Numbered from the stretch's first letter, positions 9,197-18,028 are shown. The stretch: 64,000 nucleotides of DNA from an uncultured Clostridia bacterium (GCA_934667105.1 CAKULG010000002.1:62001-126000), one strand, 5' to 3'. Program-made: numbers and translations. The notes: generated by a model not told the origin, from the sequence alone.

Positions 9197-11176
9197 ATGC
9201 CGACGCGACAGGATTGGACGATGCGCGAACTGGTGGACTATCTAAACGAAACCGCCCGCGCCTATTATGTGCTGGATAACCCCGTGATCTCCGACGGCGA
9301 ATGGGATCAATTGTATTCCCTGCTGCAAAAAATGGAAAAGGAAAGCGGCGTTATCCTGCCCGATTCCCCCTCCCTGCGGGTGGGCGGCGAGCCGCTGACC
9401 GCCTTTCGCCAGCATCGCCACATTTCCCGCCTGTGGAGCATGGATAAGGCCCAGAGCCGGGAGGAGCTTTCCGCCTGGTTTGACCGGGCGGAGAAATTCC
9501 GGGCGCAGACCCCCGGCCTGCCGCCGCTTGTGTACGGCGTGGAATACAAATTCGACGGCCTGACCCTGAACCTTACCTACGACGGCGGCGTGCTCATCGA
9601 GGCGGCCACCCGGGGCAACGGCGAGGTGGGCGAGGCCATCCTGCCCCAGGCCCGCACGGTGCGCGGCGTGCCCCTTTCCATTCCCTGGAAGGGGAAGATT
9701 GAGGTGCAGGGCGAATGCATCATGCGCCTGAGCGCCCTGGAAAAATATAATCAAACGGCGGAGGAGCCCCTGAAAAACGCCCGCAACGCCGCGGCTGGGG
9801 GCCTGCGCAATCTGGATCCCGCCGTCACCGCCGCCCGCAATCTTTCCGCCTTCTTTTACCAGGTGGGCACCATCGAAAACCCGCCCTACGCCGATCAGCC
9901 CGGCATGGTGCGCTTTCTGCGGGAGCAGGGCTTTCCCGTAAGCCCCTATTTCGAAACCGCCTCCGATCGGGAGGGGGTCTTTTCCCTGATCGACGAAATC
10001 GAGGCCCAGCGAGACAGCCTGGATTTCCTCATCGACGGCGCGGTCATCAAAATTATGGATATGCAGACCCGGGCGCTAATGGGATATACGGATAAATTTC
10101 CCCGCTGGGCGGTGGCCTATAAATTCCCCGCCGAGGAAAGCACCGCCACCCTGGAGCGCGTCACCTGGGAACTGGGCCGCACGGGCAAGCTGACGCCCCT
10201 GGGCCATGTCTCCCCCGTGGATTTCGCGGGGGTGACGGTGAAAAAAGCCACCTTAAATAATTACGGCGATATTCAGCGCAAAAAGCTCACCCTGGGCTGC
10301 ACGGTGTGGATTCGCCGCTCTAACGATGTGATTCCTGAAATCACCGGCCGGGTGGAGGACGGCGCGGCAGGCGCGCCCATCCTGCCCCCCCAGCGCTGCC
10401 CCGCCTGCGGCGGGCCCCTGACCCAGCGCGGGGCGAACCTGTATTGCCTGAACCGGGAAAGCTGCAAGCCCCAGGCTGTGGCGCGGCTGGCCCATTTCGC
10501 CTCCCGGGATGCCATGGATATTACCGGCTTTTCCGAAAAAACGGCGGAGCTGTTTTACGATCAGCTGGGCCTGCGGGATCCTGCCGGGCTGTACCGGCTG
10601 ACGCTGGAGCAGCTGCTTTCCCTGGAAGGTTTTCAGGAAAAAAAGGCGCGGAATCTTCTGGATGCGCTGGAGGCCAGCAAGCATTGCGCCCTTTCCCGCT
10701 TTCTGCTGGCGGTGGGCATTCCCAACATCGGCCGCCGCACCGCCCGCGATCTTTCCGCCGCCTTCGGCAGCCTGGAGGGCCTGCAAAAAGCGACGCTGGA
10801 GCAGCTGTTGGCCGTGGATGAAATCGGCGAAATCGTGGCCCAGAGCATTCTGGATTTCTTTTCCTTCCCGGAAAATCAGCGCATGATCGCCCGGCTGCTG
10901 GAAGCGGGGGTAAGTCCCCAGGCAGAAAGCGCCTCCACGGGCGGCGCGTTTTCCGGGCTGACGCTGGTGGTGACAGGCACGCTGCCCACCCTGTCCCGCC
11001 AGGAGGCGGAGGCCTTTATTCGCCGCCACGGCGGCACGGCGGCGAGCAGCGTCAGCCGGAAAACCAGCTATGTGGTGGCCGGGGAAAAGGCGGGCGGCAA
11101 GCTGGATAAGGCCCTGACCCTGGGCGTGCCTGTGCTCACGGAGCAGGAGCTTTTGCAAATGGCGCAAAACGGTTGA
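9197..11176 (+). CDS. ligA: NAD-dependent DNA ligase LigA
   Basis: Seals nicks using NAD+. The adenylation motif is YKFDG with nucleophile Lys118, Asp120 and Gly121; the usual form is KIDG or KLDG, so Phe is a mild variant. The N-terminal Ia NMN-binding part (YYVLDNPVISDGEWD) is present, then the OB fold, a four-Cys zinc finger around residues 401-424 (CPAC and C-x5-C in the context YCLNRESCK), helix-hairpin-helix motifs and a C-terminal BRCT domain (LVVTGTLPTLSRQEAEAFI). Length 659 is typical. It shares the transcript of pcrA and is followed by a fresh promoter. Confidence 0.97.
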   Translation: MPTRQDWTMRELVDYLNETARAYYVLDNPVISDGEWDQLYSLLQKMEKESGVILPDSPSLRVGGEPLTAFRQHRHISRLWSMDKAQSREELSAWFDRAEKFRAQTPGLPPLVYGVEYKFDGLTLNLTYDGGVLIEAATRGNGEVGEAILPQARTVRGVPLSIPWKGKIEVQGECIMRLSALEKYNQTAEEPLKNARNAAAGGLRNLDPAVTAARNLSAFFYQVGTIENPPYADQPGMVRFLREQGFPVSPYFETASDREGVFSLIDEIEAQRDSLDFLIDGAVIKIMDMQTRALMGYTDKFPRWAVAYKFPAEESTATLERVTWELGRTGKLTPLGHVSPVDFAGVTVKKATLNNYGDIQRKKLTLGCTVWIRRSNDVIPEITGRVEDGAAGAPILPPQRCPACGGPLTQRGANLYCLNRESCKPQAVARLAHFASRDAMDITGFSEKTAELFYDQLGLRDPAGLYRLTLEQLLSLEGFQEKKARNLLDALEASKHCALSRFLLAVGIPNIGRRTARDLSAAFGSLEGLQKATLEQLLAVDEIGEIVAQSILDFFSFPENQRMIARLLEAGVSPQAESASTGGAFSGLTLVVTGTLPTLSRQEAEAFIRRHGGTAASSVSRKTSYVVAGEKAGGKLDKALTLGVPVLTEQELLQMAQNG

Positions 11177-11199
11177 AATGGTATTCCCAGCAAAAAGGC

Positions 11200-11227
11200 T
11201 TGACAGGCCCCTATCCGCCTGTATAAT
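11200..11227 (+). promoter_or_regulatory. Consensus sigma-A promoter upstream of the 11.3 kb operon
   Basis: TTGACA (11200-11205), a 16-base spacer and TATAAT (11222-11227): both hexamers are perfect. It should drive the unknown gene at 11284 and the pseudouridine synthase. Confidence 0.85.
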
Positions 11228-11283
11228 AAGGAAGGCGACACCGGCTTCCCCTGGGCGGAAACGCCGGAAGCCTTGTAATTATT

Positions 11284-12381
11284 ATGAATCATTCGCAAAA
11301 GAATCGGCGCTTCCGCGCGGAGGGAAGGGGTGAAACGCATTTGCTAAGGACAAGCGCATATCGGGTGGATCGATGGTGCGATAAAACCATGAGCGTGCTG
11401 CGGGAGCAGCAGCTGGAGGCCTGCCAGGAGCGGCTGACCGGCTGCCCGGAGCGCGGCGTTTTCGATGATTTATGCCAGGATGAATATCTCGCGCTTTTTC
11501 GTTTTTCCTATTACGCCAAGGAATTAAGGCGGCGCACGCCGGAGCCGGAGACGCTGCGTTCCCTGGTATCCGCCCGGCTTCCCCAGGAAGCCCGCTTTCT
11601 CTCCCCCCGGGAGGACGAGCTGGTTAAACGGATGCTGACCCACGACGGCGAAACGTCCCTGCAGGATTGGGACGAAATTTCCGCCGCCGAGGCGCTGATT
11701 TCCCGCCTGTGGTGCACGCTGCAAATCACGGGAGAGGATACCGCCGTTCTGCGGCTGCAAGCCCCGCTGATCGTCCCGCTGACCCAGGCGCTGCAAACCC
11801 CGGATTACGTTCGCATCCGGGCGAAGCTGTTTTCCTTTGACGCGACGCTGCACAGCCTGCTTTATCTTTCCGGCTTTCTGCATGCCGCCGCGCCGCTGGA
11901 GCATTTTCTTTCCGTTCTGGGGGCGGATCGCACGGAATGCAGCGATGTGTTCATTTCCCGGTTTCTTCGCGCCGGGTTTGATTATATTCAGCTTCCTTCG
12001 GGAGATATTCTGCTGCTGCATCCCGGCCTGGCGGAGCCCGAGCGCCTGCTGGCCACGCTGTCCAGCCTGGAAGCCCCTGAAACGCACCTGACCCAGGAAA
12101 TGGTGCTGGGGGGAATGAACGGCATTCTGCCTGAGGAGGTGGCCTCCTGCGAGGCCATGCGCGGCGCGCTCACCGGGGCGCTGCGGCCGGAATACGATCT
12201 GGACGAGGCGCTGGAGGATCTGCGGATGATGGCCAAGCAGGGGGCGCGTCTTTCCGAAATGCGCGAGGTATTGGAAAGCATGCTGTGCGTGCTGCCCACG
12301 CCCCGGATGCTCTCCGCCCTGGCGCAGCTGCATTTGCAGACCGTGCGCTGGACGGGTATGCCCTCGGCGGTGTTGAACTGA
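11284..12381 (+). CDS. Uncharacterised protein in a pseudouridine synthase operon
   Basis: I do not recognise this 365-residue protein. It has no signal peptide, clear membrane segment or familiar catalytic motif. It is mostly helical and acidic-basic mixed, with Leu-rich stretches such as LHSLLYLSGFLHAAAPLEHFLSVLG near 190-215. The first about 20 residues are basic and the ATG at 11284 has a weak GGAAG site; a TTG at 11341 after GGAGGGAAGGGG is an alternative start. The stop overlaps the next start (TGATG), so it is translationally coupled to the RluA-type enzyme. That suggests an RNA- or translation-related job, but this rests on context only. Confidence 0.7.
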   Translation: MNHSQKNRRFRAEGRGETHLLRTSAYRVDRWCDKTMSVLREQQLEACQERLTGCPERGVFDDLCQDEYLALFRFSYYAKELRRRTPEPETLRSLVSARLPQEARFLSPREDELVKRMLTHDGETSLQDWDEISAAEALISRLWCTLQITGEDTAVLRLQAPLIVPLTQALQTPDYVRIRAKLFSFDATLHSLLYLSGFLHAAAPLEHFLSVLGADRTECSDVFISRFLRAGFDYIQLPSGDILLLHPGLAEPERLLATLSSLEAPETHLTQEMVLGGMNGILPEEVASCEAMRGALTGALRPEYDLDEALEDLRMMAKQGARLSEMREVLESMLCVLPTPRMLSALAQLHLQTVRWTGMPSAVLN

Positions 12382-13232
12382 TGCGCGTTTACGAGGCCAT
12401 CGCGCCGGAAAACGTCGGCGGCCTGCGGCTGGAGCAATACGTCCGCCAGGCCTTTCCCCTGCTGCCCTCCCATGTGCTGCGGGACGCATTCGCCGCGCGG
12501 GATGTGAAAATGAACGGCGTTCGGGCGGGGCGGGATGAAAAAATCGCGCCGGGGGCCCGTGTGACGGTGTACACCGGCTTTTGCCCGGAGCTGCCCGTGG
12601 TCTTCGAGGATGAAAACATTCTGCTGATCAACAAGCCCGCCGGAATCAGCGCCGAGGAGGACGGGCGCGGGGGCATGACGGTGCTTTCCCTGCTGACGGA
12701 GCGAGCCCAGGGGCGCTATACCCCCCGCCTGTGCCACCGGCTGGATAACCCCACCAGCGGGCTGCTGCTGCTGTGCAAAAATGATGAAAGCGAGGCGGCG
12801 CTGCTTTCCGCCTTTGCGGAGCGAAAGCTGGAAAAGATTTACCAATGCCTGGTGCGGGGCGAAATGCGCCCCCCTGCCGCGTTGAAGGAGGCCTATCTCA
12901 TCAAGGACGCCCAGCGTGCCCGGGTGCGCGTTATCACCCATGAAACCCCCGGGGCGCTGCCCATCGCCACCGCCTATGAAACCTTGGCCTTTGACGGCGC
13001 GCTTTCCCGCCTGCGGGTGACGCTTCTCACCGGGCGCACCCATCAGATTCGGGCGCACATGAGCTTCCTTTCGCATCCCATTTTAGGGGATGACAAATAC
13101 GGCGACCGCGCGCTGAACCGCCGCTATAAAACCACCCTGCTGCGCCTTTGCGCCACCGAACTGACGCTGCGCCCCGGCGGCGCGCTGGCCTATCTGGACG
13201 GCAGGCATTTTTCCATTCAGCCGCCCTTTTGA
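12381..13232 (+). CDS. RluA family 23S rRNA/tRNA pseudouridine synthase
   Basis: Isomerises uridine to pseudouridine in structured RNA. 283 residues with an N-terminal S4-like part (LEQYVRQAFPLLPSHVLRDA, about 15-50) and the RluA catalytic motif HRLDNPTSGLLLL with the catalytic Asp, preceded by INKPAGI and followed by TGRTHQIRAHM. The order and length fit the RluA/RluD class; the target uridine cannot be inferred. The ATG at 12381 overlaps the previous stop; the reading frame is open further upstream from 12285 but that part lies inside the preceding gene. Confidence 0.9.
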   Translation: MRVYEAIAPENVGGLRLEQYVRQAFPLLPSHVLRDAFAARDVKMNGVRAGRDEKIAPGARVTVYTGFCPELPVVFEDENILLINKPAGISAEEDGRGGMTVLSLLTERAQGRYTPRLCHRLDNPTSGLLLLCKNDESEAALLSAFAERKLEKIYQCLVRGEMRPPAALKEAYLIKDAQRARVRVITHETPGALPIATAYETLAFDGALSRLRVTLLTGRTHQIRAHMSFLSHPILGDDKYGDRALNRRYKTTLLRLCATELTLRPGGALAYLDGRHFSIQPPF

Positions 13233-13286
13233 GCGCCTCATTTGAAGGATAAGTTATTGTAAATCACTGAAGAAAGGTTGATTTCT

Positions 13287-14105
13287 ATGCCTGCCACTCC
13301 CCCCATCCGACTGGTCGCCACCGATATGGACGGCACGCTGCTGGCCAGCGGCGGCATACTGCCGGAGGATAATATCCGCGCCATTCGCGCCGCCCAGGAA
13401 AAGGGCGTGGTGGTGGCCATTGCCTCGGGCCGCTTTGTGGAAAACGCCTATATCGTTTTGCAGGAGCACGGCCTGCGCTGCCCCATCATTGGCGCGAACG
13501 GCGCGGAAACCGTGGATGAAAATCTGCGCCCGCTTTCGGAGCATTTTATGGATCCCGCGGCGGCCCGCCGGGTGCACGACGTGCTGACGGCGGCGGAGGC
13601 GGATTATTTTATTTTCGCCCGCCGCGCGGTCTGCACCGCCCGGCAAAGCAACCCGCACCACAGCGAGCTTTCCGACGGCGAGAAAATCACCGCCTTGGGC
13701 TTTACCTATCTTCACGGCCCTCAGGCCGCCTGGGAATGCTGCCAAAAGCCGGTGCACAAATTCTTTGTGTGCAACAATCATGTGTCCCTGGCAATGCTGC
13801 GAGAGCAGCTTTCGCAAATTCCCGGCGTCGAGCTGACCCAATCCGCCGAAACGAACATCGAAATTATGCCCACGGGAATCGATAAGGGCATGGGCGTGAA
13901 GGATCTGGCCCGCTCCCTGGGCGTGCCCCTGGCCCAGGTGATGACGCTGGGCGATCAGGAAAACGATATTCCCATGCTGCGCGTGGCAGGCTACGGCACG
14001 GCGGTGGCCAACGCCTCCCCCGCCACCAAGGCCGCCGCTCGCTACATCACGGCAGATCACGACGCCTGCGGCTTCGCCCGCGCGCTGGAAAAATATGTGC
14101 TGTAA
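13287..14105 (+). CDS. Cof-type HAD-superfamily phosphatase
   Basis: 272-residue HAD hydrolase of the Cof/YidA class. Motif I is DMDGTL near residue 14, motif II lies around AIASGRF, motif III is a Lys in IDKGMGV and motif IV is LGDQENDIPML with paired Asp. The class IIB cap lies between about 85 and 190. Such enzymes dephosphorylate sugar phosphates or cofactors such as FMN; the substrate is not clear. The ATG at 13287 is preferred over a TTG three codons earlier because of the GAAAGG site. It ends at a strong bidirectional terminator. Confidence 0.9.
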   Translation: MPATPPIRLVATDMDGTLLASGGILPEDNIRAIRAAQEKGVVVAIASGRFVENAYIVLQEHGLRCPIIGANGAETVDENLRPLSEHFMDPAAARRVHDVLTAAEADYFIFARRAVCTARQSNPHHSELSDGEKITALGFTYLHGPQAAWECCQKPVHKFFVCNNHVSLAMLREQLSQIPGVELTQSAETNIEIMPTGIDKGMGVKDLARSLGVPLAQVMTLGDQENDIPMLRVAGYGTAVANASPATKAAARYITADHDACGFARALEKYVL

Positions 14106-14136
14106 AGGCAAGAGAACGAAAAATGAATAATGCAAG

Positions 14137-14169
14137 GGCGGCATGCTTTGGCTTCCAAAGCATGCCGCC
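14137..14169. terminator. Bidirectional terminator
   Basis: A perfect 15-bp stem (GGCGGCATGCTTTGG and its complement) with a 3-base loop lies between the convergent HAD and beta-helix genes, with T-rich sequence after it on the plus strand. Confidence 0.85.
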
Positions 14170-14183
14170 TTCGTACTATTTTA

Positions 14184-14849
14184 TTATCTTTCCTCTCTCG
14201 GCACCATGCCGCGCGTGCCCTTAAAGATGAAATTTTCCGGCACTGTGCCCCGCACGCTGGAAAGGGGATACACGCTGGCGCGGCGGCCCAGCACCGTGCC
14301 GGGGTTCAGCACGCTGTTGCAGCCCACCTCGGCGAAATCTCCCACCATGGCCCCCAGCTTTTTCCGGCCCGTTTCCAGGGCCTCGCCGCCGCAGCGCACA
14401 ACCACCAGCGTTTTATCGCTTTTCACGTTGGAGGTAACGGCCCCCGCGCCCAGATGCGCCTTGTAGCCCAGAATGGAATCGCCCACATAGTTATAGTGCG
14501 GCGTCTGCACCCCGTCGAACAGAATCACATTTTTTAATTCCGTGGAATTGCCCACCACGGCCCCCGCGCCCACCAGCGCGCTGCCGCGAATGAACGCGCC
14601 ATGGCGCACCTCCGCCCCCGGGCCGATAATGCAGGGCGCGCCCAGATACGCCGTGGGGGCCGCCTTGGCGTCCCGGGCGATCCATACGCCGGGGGCGGGA
14701 GAAATATATTCCTCCTGGGGCAGGCTTTCCCCCACAGAAAGAATAAAATTCTTCAGTTCGTCCAGCGCCTCCCAGGGATACTGCGTCCGGGCCAGCAGGG
14801 GCGCGGCCAGGGTGTGCGTCAGATCGAATAAATCCTTGGTTGTCAGCAT
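14184..14849 (-). CDS. Left-handed beta-helix protein resembling a GlmU C-terminal domain
   Basis: 221 residues. After a helical N-terminus (MLTTKDLFDLTHTLAAPLL) come hexapeptide repeats of the left-handed beta-helix type: APTAYLGAPCIIGPGAEVRHGAFIRG, then ALVGAGAVVGNSTELKNVIL, then SILGYKAHLGAGAVTSNVK. This matches the acyltransferase half of GlmU-like proteins but there is no nucleotidyltransferase domain, so it may be a stand-alone acyltransferase or binding protein acting on an amino sugar. It lies downstream of glmM on the same strand, which supports a role in the hexosamine route. A start at 14975 is open but lacks a ribosome binding site and overlaps glmM. Confidence 0.8.
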   Translation of the reverse strand: MLTTKDLFDLTHTLAAPLLARTQYPWEALDELKNFILSVGESLPQEEYISPAPGVWIARDAKAAPTAYLGAPCIIGPGAEVRHGAFIRGSALVGAGAVVGNSTELKNVILFDGVQTPHYNYVGDSILGYKAHLGAGAVTSNVKSDKTLVVVRCGGEALETGRKKLGAMVGDFAEVGCNSVLNPGTVLGRRASVYPLSSVRGTVPENFIFKGTRGMVPREER

Positions 14850-14858
14850 AGCCTTGTT

Positions 14859-14903
14859 CCTTTCCGCAAAGAAAGGGAAGCGGATTGCAAGATCGCTTCC
14901 CTT
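14859..14903 (-). terminator. Terminator/possible attenuator between glmM and the beta-helix gene
   Basis: A 10-bp stem (14873-14882 with 14894-14903) follows the glmM stop and is followed by TTTC on the minus strand. Its 3' arm overlaps a second hairpin, CCTTTC with GAAAGG (14859-14876), whose far arm contains the ribosome binding site of the beta-helix gene, so the two structures exclude each other. Confidence 0.55.
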
Positions 14904-14911
14904 CGCATTTT

Positions 14912-16258
14912 TTATTGAAGCGCCAAATTTTCCTTTTTCATGGTCTGAACGATCATATCCACGCAGCGATTGCAAAGTGCCTCGTCCCCCGCCTCGGCCA
15001 TGACGCGCACCACGGGCTCCGTTCCGCTTTTGCGCAGCAGCACGCGGCCGTCTCCCGCCAGGGCCTGCTCCGCCTGGCGCATGGCCTGCTGCACCGCCGG
15101 ATTAGAGATGACTGCGTCCTTATCCGCCACCCGCACGTTCTTGAGCACCTGGGGATACAGCTGCACCGGCTCGGCCAGCTTGGAAAGGGGCTGCTTCTGA
15201 TCCAGCATGGCCTGCATCAGCTTAATGGCGGTAAGCAGGCCGTCGCCGGTGGTGGCGTATTTGCTGAAAATAATGTGGCCGCTTTCCTCGCCGCCCAGCA
15301 TATGCCCACCCGAGCGCATGCATTCGTAAACGAAGCGATCGCCCACCTGGGTTTGCACCCAGTCGATACCCGCCTTTTCCAGGGCCTTGCCTAAGCCGAA
15401 ATTGCTCATCACGGTGGAAACCACGGTGTTGGTGGTCAGCTTATCGCGTTTTTTCATATACGCGCCGTAAATATAGAGGATTTTATCGCCGTTCACCAGC
15501 TCGCCCTTTTCATCCACCGCCAGGCAGCGATCGGCGTCCCCGTCGAAGGCGAAGCCCACATCCAACCCCTTTTCCTTCACAAAGGCCTGCAGCGCGTCGA
15601 TATGGGTGGAGCCGCAGTCGGTGTTGATATTCACGCCGCTGGGCTGATTGTTAATCACATAGGTATCCGCCCCCAGCGCGTCGAAAACCGCCTTGGCGAT
15701 CATCCAGGTGCTGCCGTTGGCGCAATCCAGGCCCACCTTCACTCCTTTATAGGAATGGGTGGCCAGGGAGATCAGGTAGCCGATATAGCGGTTGCGCCCG
15801 GCGGCGTAATCCACCGTGCGGCCGATATGCTCCCGGGTGGCGTAAGGAACCTCGGCCAGCAGGCCGTCCAGATATTTTTCCACCTGGCCGGTCACTTCGT
15901 CCGCCATCTTTTCCCCGTTGCCGTTCATCAGCTTAATGCCGTTATCGTAATAGGGGTTGTGGCTGGCGGAGATCATAATACCGCAGTCGAAGCCCTCGCT
16001 GCGGGTGACGTAGGCCACCGAGGGGGTGGTGGTCACATGCAGCAGATAAACGTCCGCCCCCGAGGCGGTGAGCCCCGCCGCCAGCGCGTATTCAAACATA
16101 TAGCTGGAAAGCCGCGTATCCTTGCCGATGACGATTTTCGCCTTATGGCCCCGGCCGTAATAATAACCGATGTACCGGCCCACCTTGAAGGCGTGCTCCA
16201 CCGTCAGGTTCACATTCGCCTCGCCGCGGAAGCCGTCCGTGCCGAAATATTTGCCCAT
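14912..16258 (-). CDS. glmM: Phosphoglucosamine mutase GlmM
   Basis: Interconverts glucosamine-6-phosphate and glucosamine-1-phosphate, feeding UDP-GlcNAc for peptidoglycan. The 448-residue protein has the GlmM N-terminus KYFGTDGFRG, the phosphoserine loop ISASHNP (catalytic Ser99), the Mg-binding FDGDADR and the phosphate-binding C-terminal LRKSGTEPVVRVM. Length and all motifs are normal. It has its own excellent promoter (16328-16356) and a terminator immediately downstream, then a beta-helix gene that may be expressed by readthrough. Confidence 0.97.
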   Translation of the reverse strand: MGKYFGTDGFRGEANVNLTVEHAFKVGRYIGYYYGRGHKAKIVIGKDTRLSSYMFEYALAAGLTASGADVYLLHVTTTPSVAYVTRSEGFDCGIMISASHNPYYDNGIKLMNGNGEKMADEVTGQVEKYLDGLLAEVPYATREHIGRTVDYAAGRNRYIGYLISLATHSYKGVKVGLDCANGSTWMIAKAVFDALGADTYVINNQPSGVNINTDCGSTHIDALQAFVKEKGLDVGFAFDGDADRCLAVDEKGELVNGDKILYIYGAYMKKRDKLTTNTVVSTVMSNFGLGKALEKAGIDWVQTQVGDRFVYECMRSGGHMLGGEESGHIIFSKYATTGDGLLTAIKLMQAMLDQKQPLSKLAEPVQLYPQVLKNVRVADKDAVISNPAVQQAMRQAEQALAGDGRVLLRKSGTEPVVRVMAEAGDEALCNRCVDMIVQTMKKENLALQ

Positions 16259-16327
16259 TTTCCCTCCTGCGCGGCCCGGGGGCGCATTTTCGCGCCCCGC
16301 CGCCCTTCTCTTTTATGAAGCGGTCTC

Positions 16328-16356
16328 ATTATAATATTCTCCAAAACCAAAGTCAA
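16328..16356 (-). promoter_or_regulatory. Promoter of glmM
   Basis: Minus-strand TTGACT (16351-16356), 17-base spacer, TATAAT (16328-16333). Predicted start is about 60 bases before the glmM ATG. Confidence 0.85.
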
Positions 16357-16502
16357 CGCTATTCAAGAAATTGCTTTTTCCTGTAATTTACAGGCAATTC
16401 CCGCGCAGAATACGCTCTTGTTCGCGCAAGAAAGCGCAGAAATTCCGCAAAATCGCGCGCTCCATTTTGTCCCGGTCAATTCGGTTTATTTTCTCCCCCG
16501 TA

Positions 16503-16531
16503 TTGACAAGGCCGCGAATATATGCTAAGCT
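16503..16531 (+). promoter_or_regulatory. Promoter of the CorC-type gene leader
   Basis: TTGACA (16503-16508), 17-base spacer ending in TGC, TAAGCT (16526-16531). Transcription would begin near 16538, leaving a leader of about 165 bases before the coding start. Confidence 0.7.
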
Positions 16532-16537
16532 TTTGTC

Positions 16538-16690
16538 ATTCTGTTGGATTGGAAGGAGTGTGTTCGCCTGGTGGAGGGCGATTGCGGCGGCAGTAGCGTC
16601 CCGGACGCTGTGCCCCTAAGATGTAAAGATTCCCCAGCATGCCGCGCCTAAAAAAGGCGAAGGCGTGCTTTTTGTGTATTTTTGATTGGA
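16538..16690 (+). ncRNA. Structured leader RNA with an intrinsic terminator, class unknown
   Basis: Between the promoter and the CorC/HlyC-type gene lies a G/C-rich leader. It holds a hairpin AGCGTC-CCG-GACGCT extended by GGCA/TGCC (about 16590-16613) and then a terminator-like hairpin (16636-16669: AGCATGCC against GGCGTGCT) followed by TTTTT. A terminator inside the leader of a putative metal-ion exporter gene is the layout of a riboswitch or attenuator. I compared it by eye with yybP-ykoY, M-box, ydaO and fluoride consensus features and could not match it to any, so no class is claimed. Confidence 0.4.
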
Positions 16691-16704
16691 GGAAATCAAA
16701 GAAA

Positions 16705-17964
16705 ATGGATCAAAGCGCTATTTTGCAAATTCTGCTGATCGTTGTGCTGGTGGGCCTTTCCGCCTTTTTCTCAGCGACGGAGACCGCCTTTTCATCCCTG
16801 AACAAAACGCGGCTGAAAAGCCTGGCGGAGCATGGCAGCAAGCGCGCCGCCCAGGCCCTCGCCCTGGCGGAAAATTACAGCGAGCTGCTTTCCACCATTC
16901 TCATCGGCAACAACATCGTGAATATCTCCGCCGCGTCCGTGGGCACGGTGCTCTTCGTGCGCTTTCTGGGGGACGCGGGCGTCACCGTGTCCACCGTGGC
17001 GCTGACAATTATCGTGCTGATTTTCGGCGAAATCTCCCCCAAGAGCATCGCCAAGGAAATGCCGGAAAAATTCGCCATGCGGGTGTCCCCGGTGATTAAG
17101 GGGCTCACGGTGATTATGCATCCCTTCAACTGGCTGTTCGCCAAGTGGAAGCTGGTGCTGGCCCGGCTGTTCAAATTCAAAGAAGATAAGCCCCTTTCCC
17201 AGGACGAGCTGATTACCCTGGTGGAGGAGGTGGAGCAGGAGGGCGGCATGAACGCCGAAGAAAGCGACCTGCTCAAAAGCGCCATCGAATTCCACGATCT
17301 GGACGTATCGGATATCCTCACCCCTCGGGTGCGGGTGGAGGGCGTGCCGGTGGACGCCAGCGCCCAGGAAATTGCCGAAATCTTTGAGGAGAGCGGCTAT
17401 TCCCGCCTGCCTGTTTATGAGGAAACGCTGGATCATATCATCGGCGTGGTGCACCAGAAGGATTTCTACCGCTGCCTGCGGGAAGGCCGGGTGAAGCTGG
17501 CGGAAATCATGCAAAAGCCCGTGTTCGTGCCCGAAAATGTGAAAATCAGCGCCCTGATGCGCATCCTGCAAAAGAACAAGGCGCAGATGGCCATCGTCAC
17601 CGACGAATACGGCGGCACGGTGGGCATCGTGACCATGGAGGATATTCTGGAGGAGCTGGTGGGCGAAATCTGGGATGAGCACGATGAAATCGAGGAGGAA
17701 TTCCGCCAGGTGAAGGAGGGCGTGTGGCATGTGCTGGGCAGCGCCCCCGTGGAGGAATTGGAGGAACGCTTCAGCCTGGGCCGGGATACCGAGGCCAGCA
17801 CGGTGGGCGGCTGGGTGATGGAAACGGCGGAGCGCATTCCCAAGCCCGGCGAATCCTTTCCCTGCGGCCCGTGGCAAATCACCGTCCTGGCAGCGGACGA
17901 TCGCCATGTGCAGGAGATCGAAATCAAGGCCGCGCCCGTCCAGCAGCAGGCGCAAGCGCAATAA
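16705..17964 (+). CDS. CorC/HlyC-type CNNM-CBS membrane protein
   Basis: 419 residues: a DUF21/CNNM membrane domain (about 1-190, first helix at 4-24, with LIGNNIVNISAASVGTVLF), a CBS pair (about 205-325, containing LTPRVRVEGVPVD and RLPVYEETLDHIIGVVHQKDF) and a C-terminal CorC_HlyC domain (about 335-410). Family members are linked to Mg2+/Co2+ transport or resistance; old 'hemolysin' labels are not supported functionally. ATG at 16705 has GGAGG upstream; a frame open from 16639 starts inside the leader terminator. The structured leader suggests ion-dependent control. A strong terminator follows. Confidence 0.92.
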   Translation: MDQSAILQILLIVVLVGLSAFFSATETAFSSLNKTRLKSLAEHGSKRAAQALALAENYSELLSTILIGNNIVNISAASVGTVLFVRFLGDAGVTVSTVALTIIVLIFGEISPKSIAKEMPEKFAMRVSPVIKGLTVIMHPFNWLFAKWKLVLARLFKFKEDKPLSQDELITLVEEVEQEGGMNAEESDLLKSAIEFHDLDVSDILTPRVRVEGVPVDASAQEIAEIFEESGYSRLPVYEETLDHIIGVVHQKDFYRCLREGRVKLAEIMQKPVFVPENVKISALMRILQKNKAQMAIVTDEYGGTVGIVTMEDILEELVGEIWDEHDEIEEEFRQVKEGVWHVLGSAPVEELEERFSLGRDTEASTVGGWVMETAERIPKPGESFPCGPWQITVLAADDRHVQEIEIKAAPVQQQAQAQ

Positions 17965-17987
17965 ATTTGAGATAAATAATAGGAAAG

Positions 17988-18028
17988 CGGGCGGGGTTCC
18001 GGATGCGCCGGAACGCCCCGCCCGTTTT
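17988..18028 (+). terminator. Intrinsic terminator after the CorC-type gene
   Basis: GC-rich stem from 17988 to 18024 (CGGGCGGGG-TTCCGG paired to CCGGAA-C-GCCCCGCCCG) followed by TTTT. Confidence 0.85.

Noticed and set aside
16538..16690. Assignment of the leader to yybP-ykoY, M-box, fluoride or SRP RNA classes
   Set aside because: None of the conserved sequence blocks of these RNAs could be found by eye, so only an unclassified structured leader is reported.
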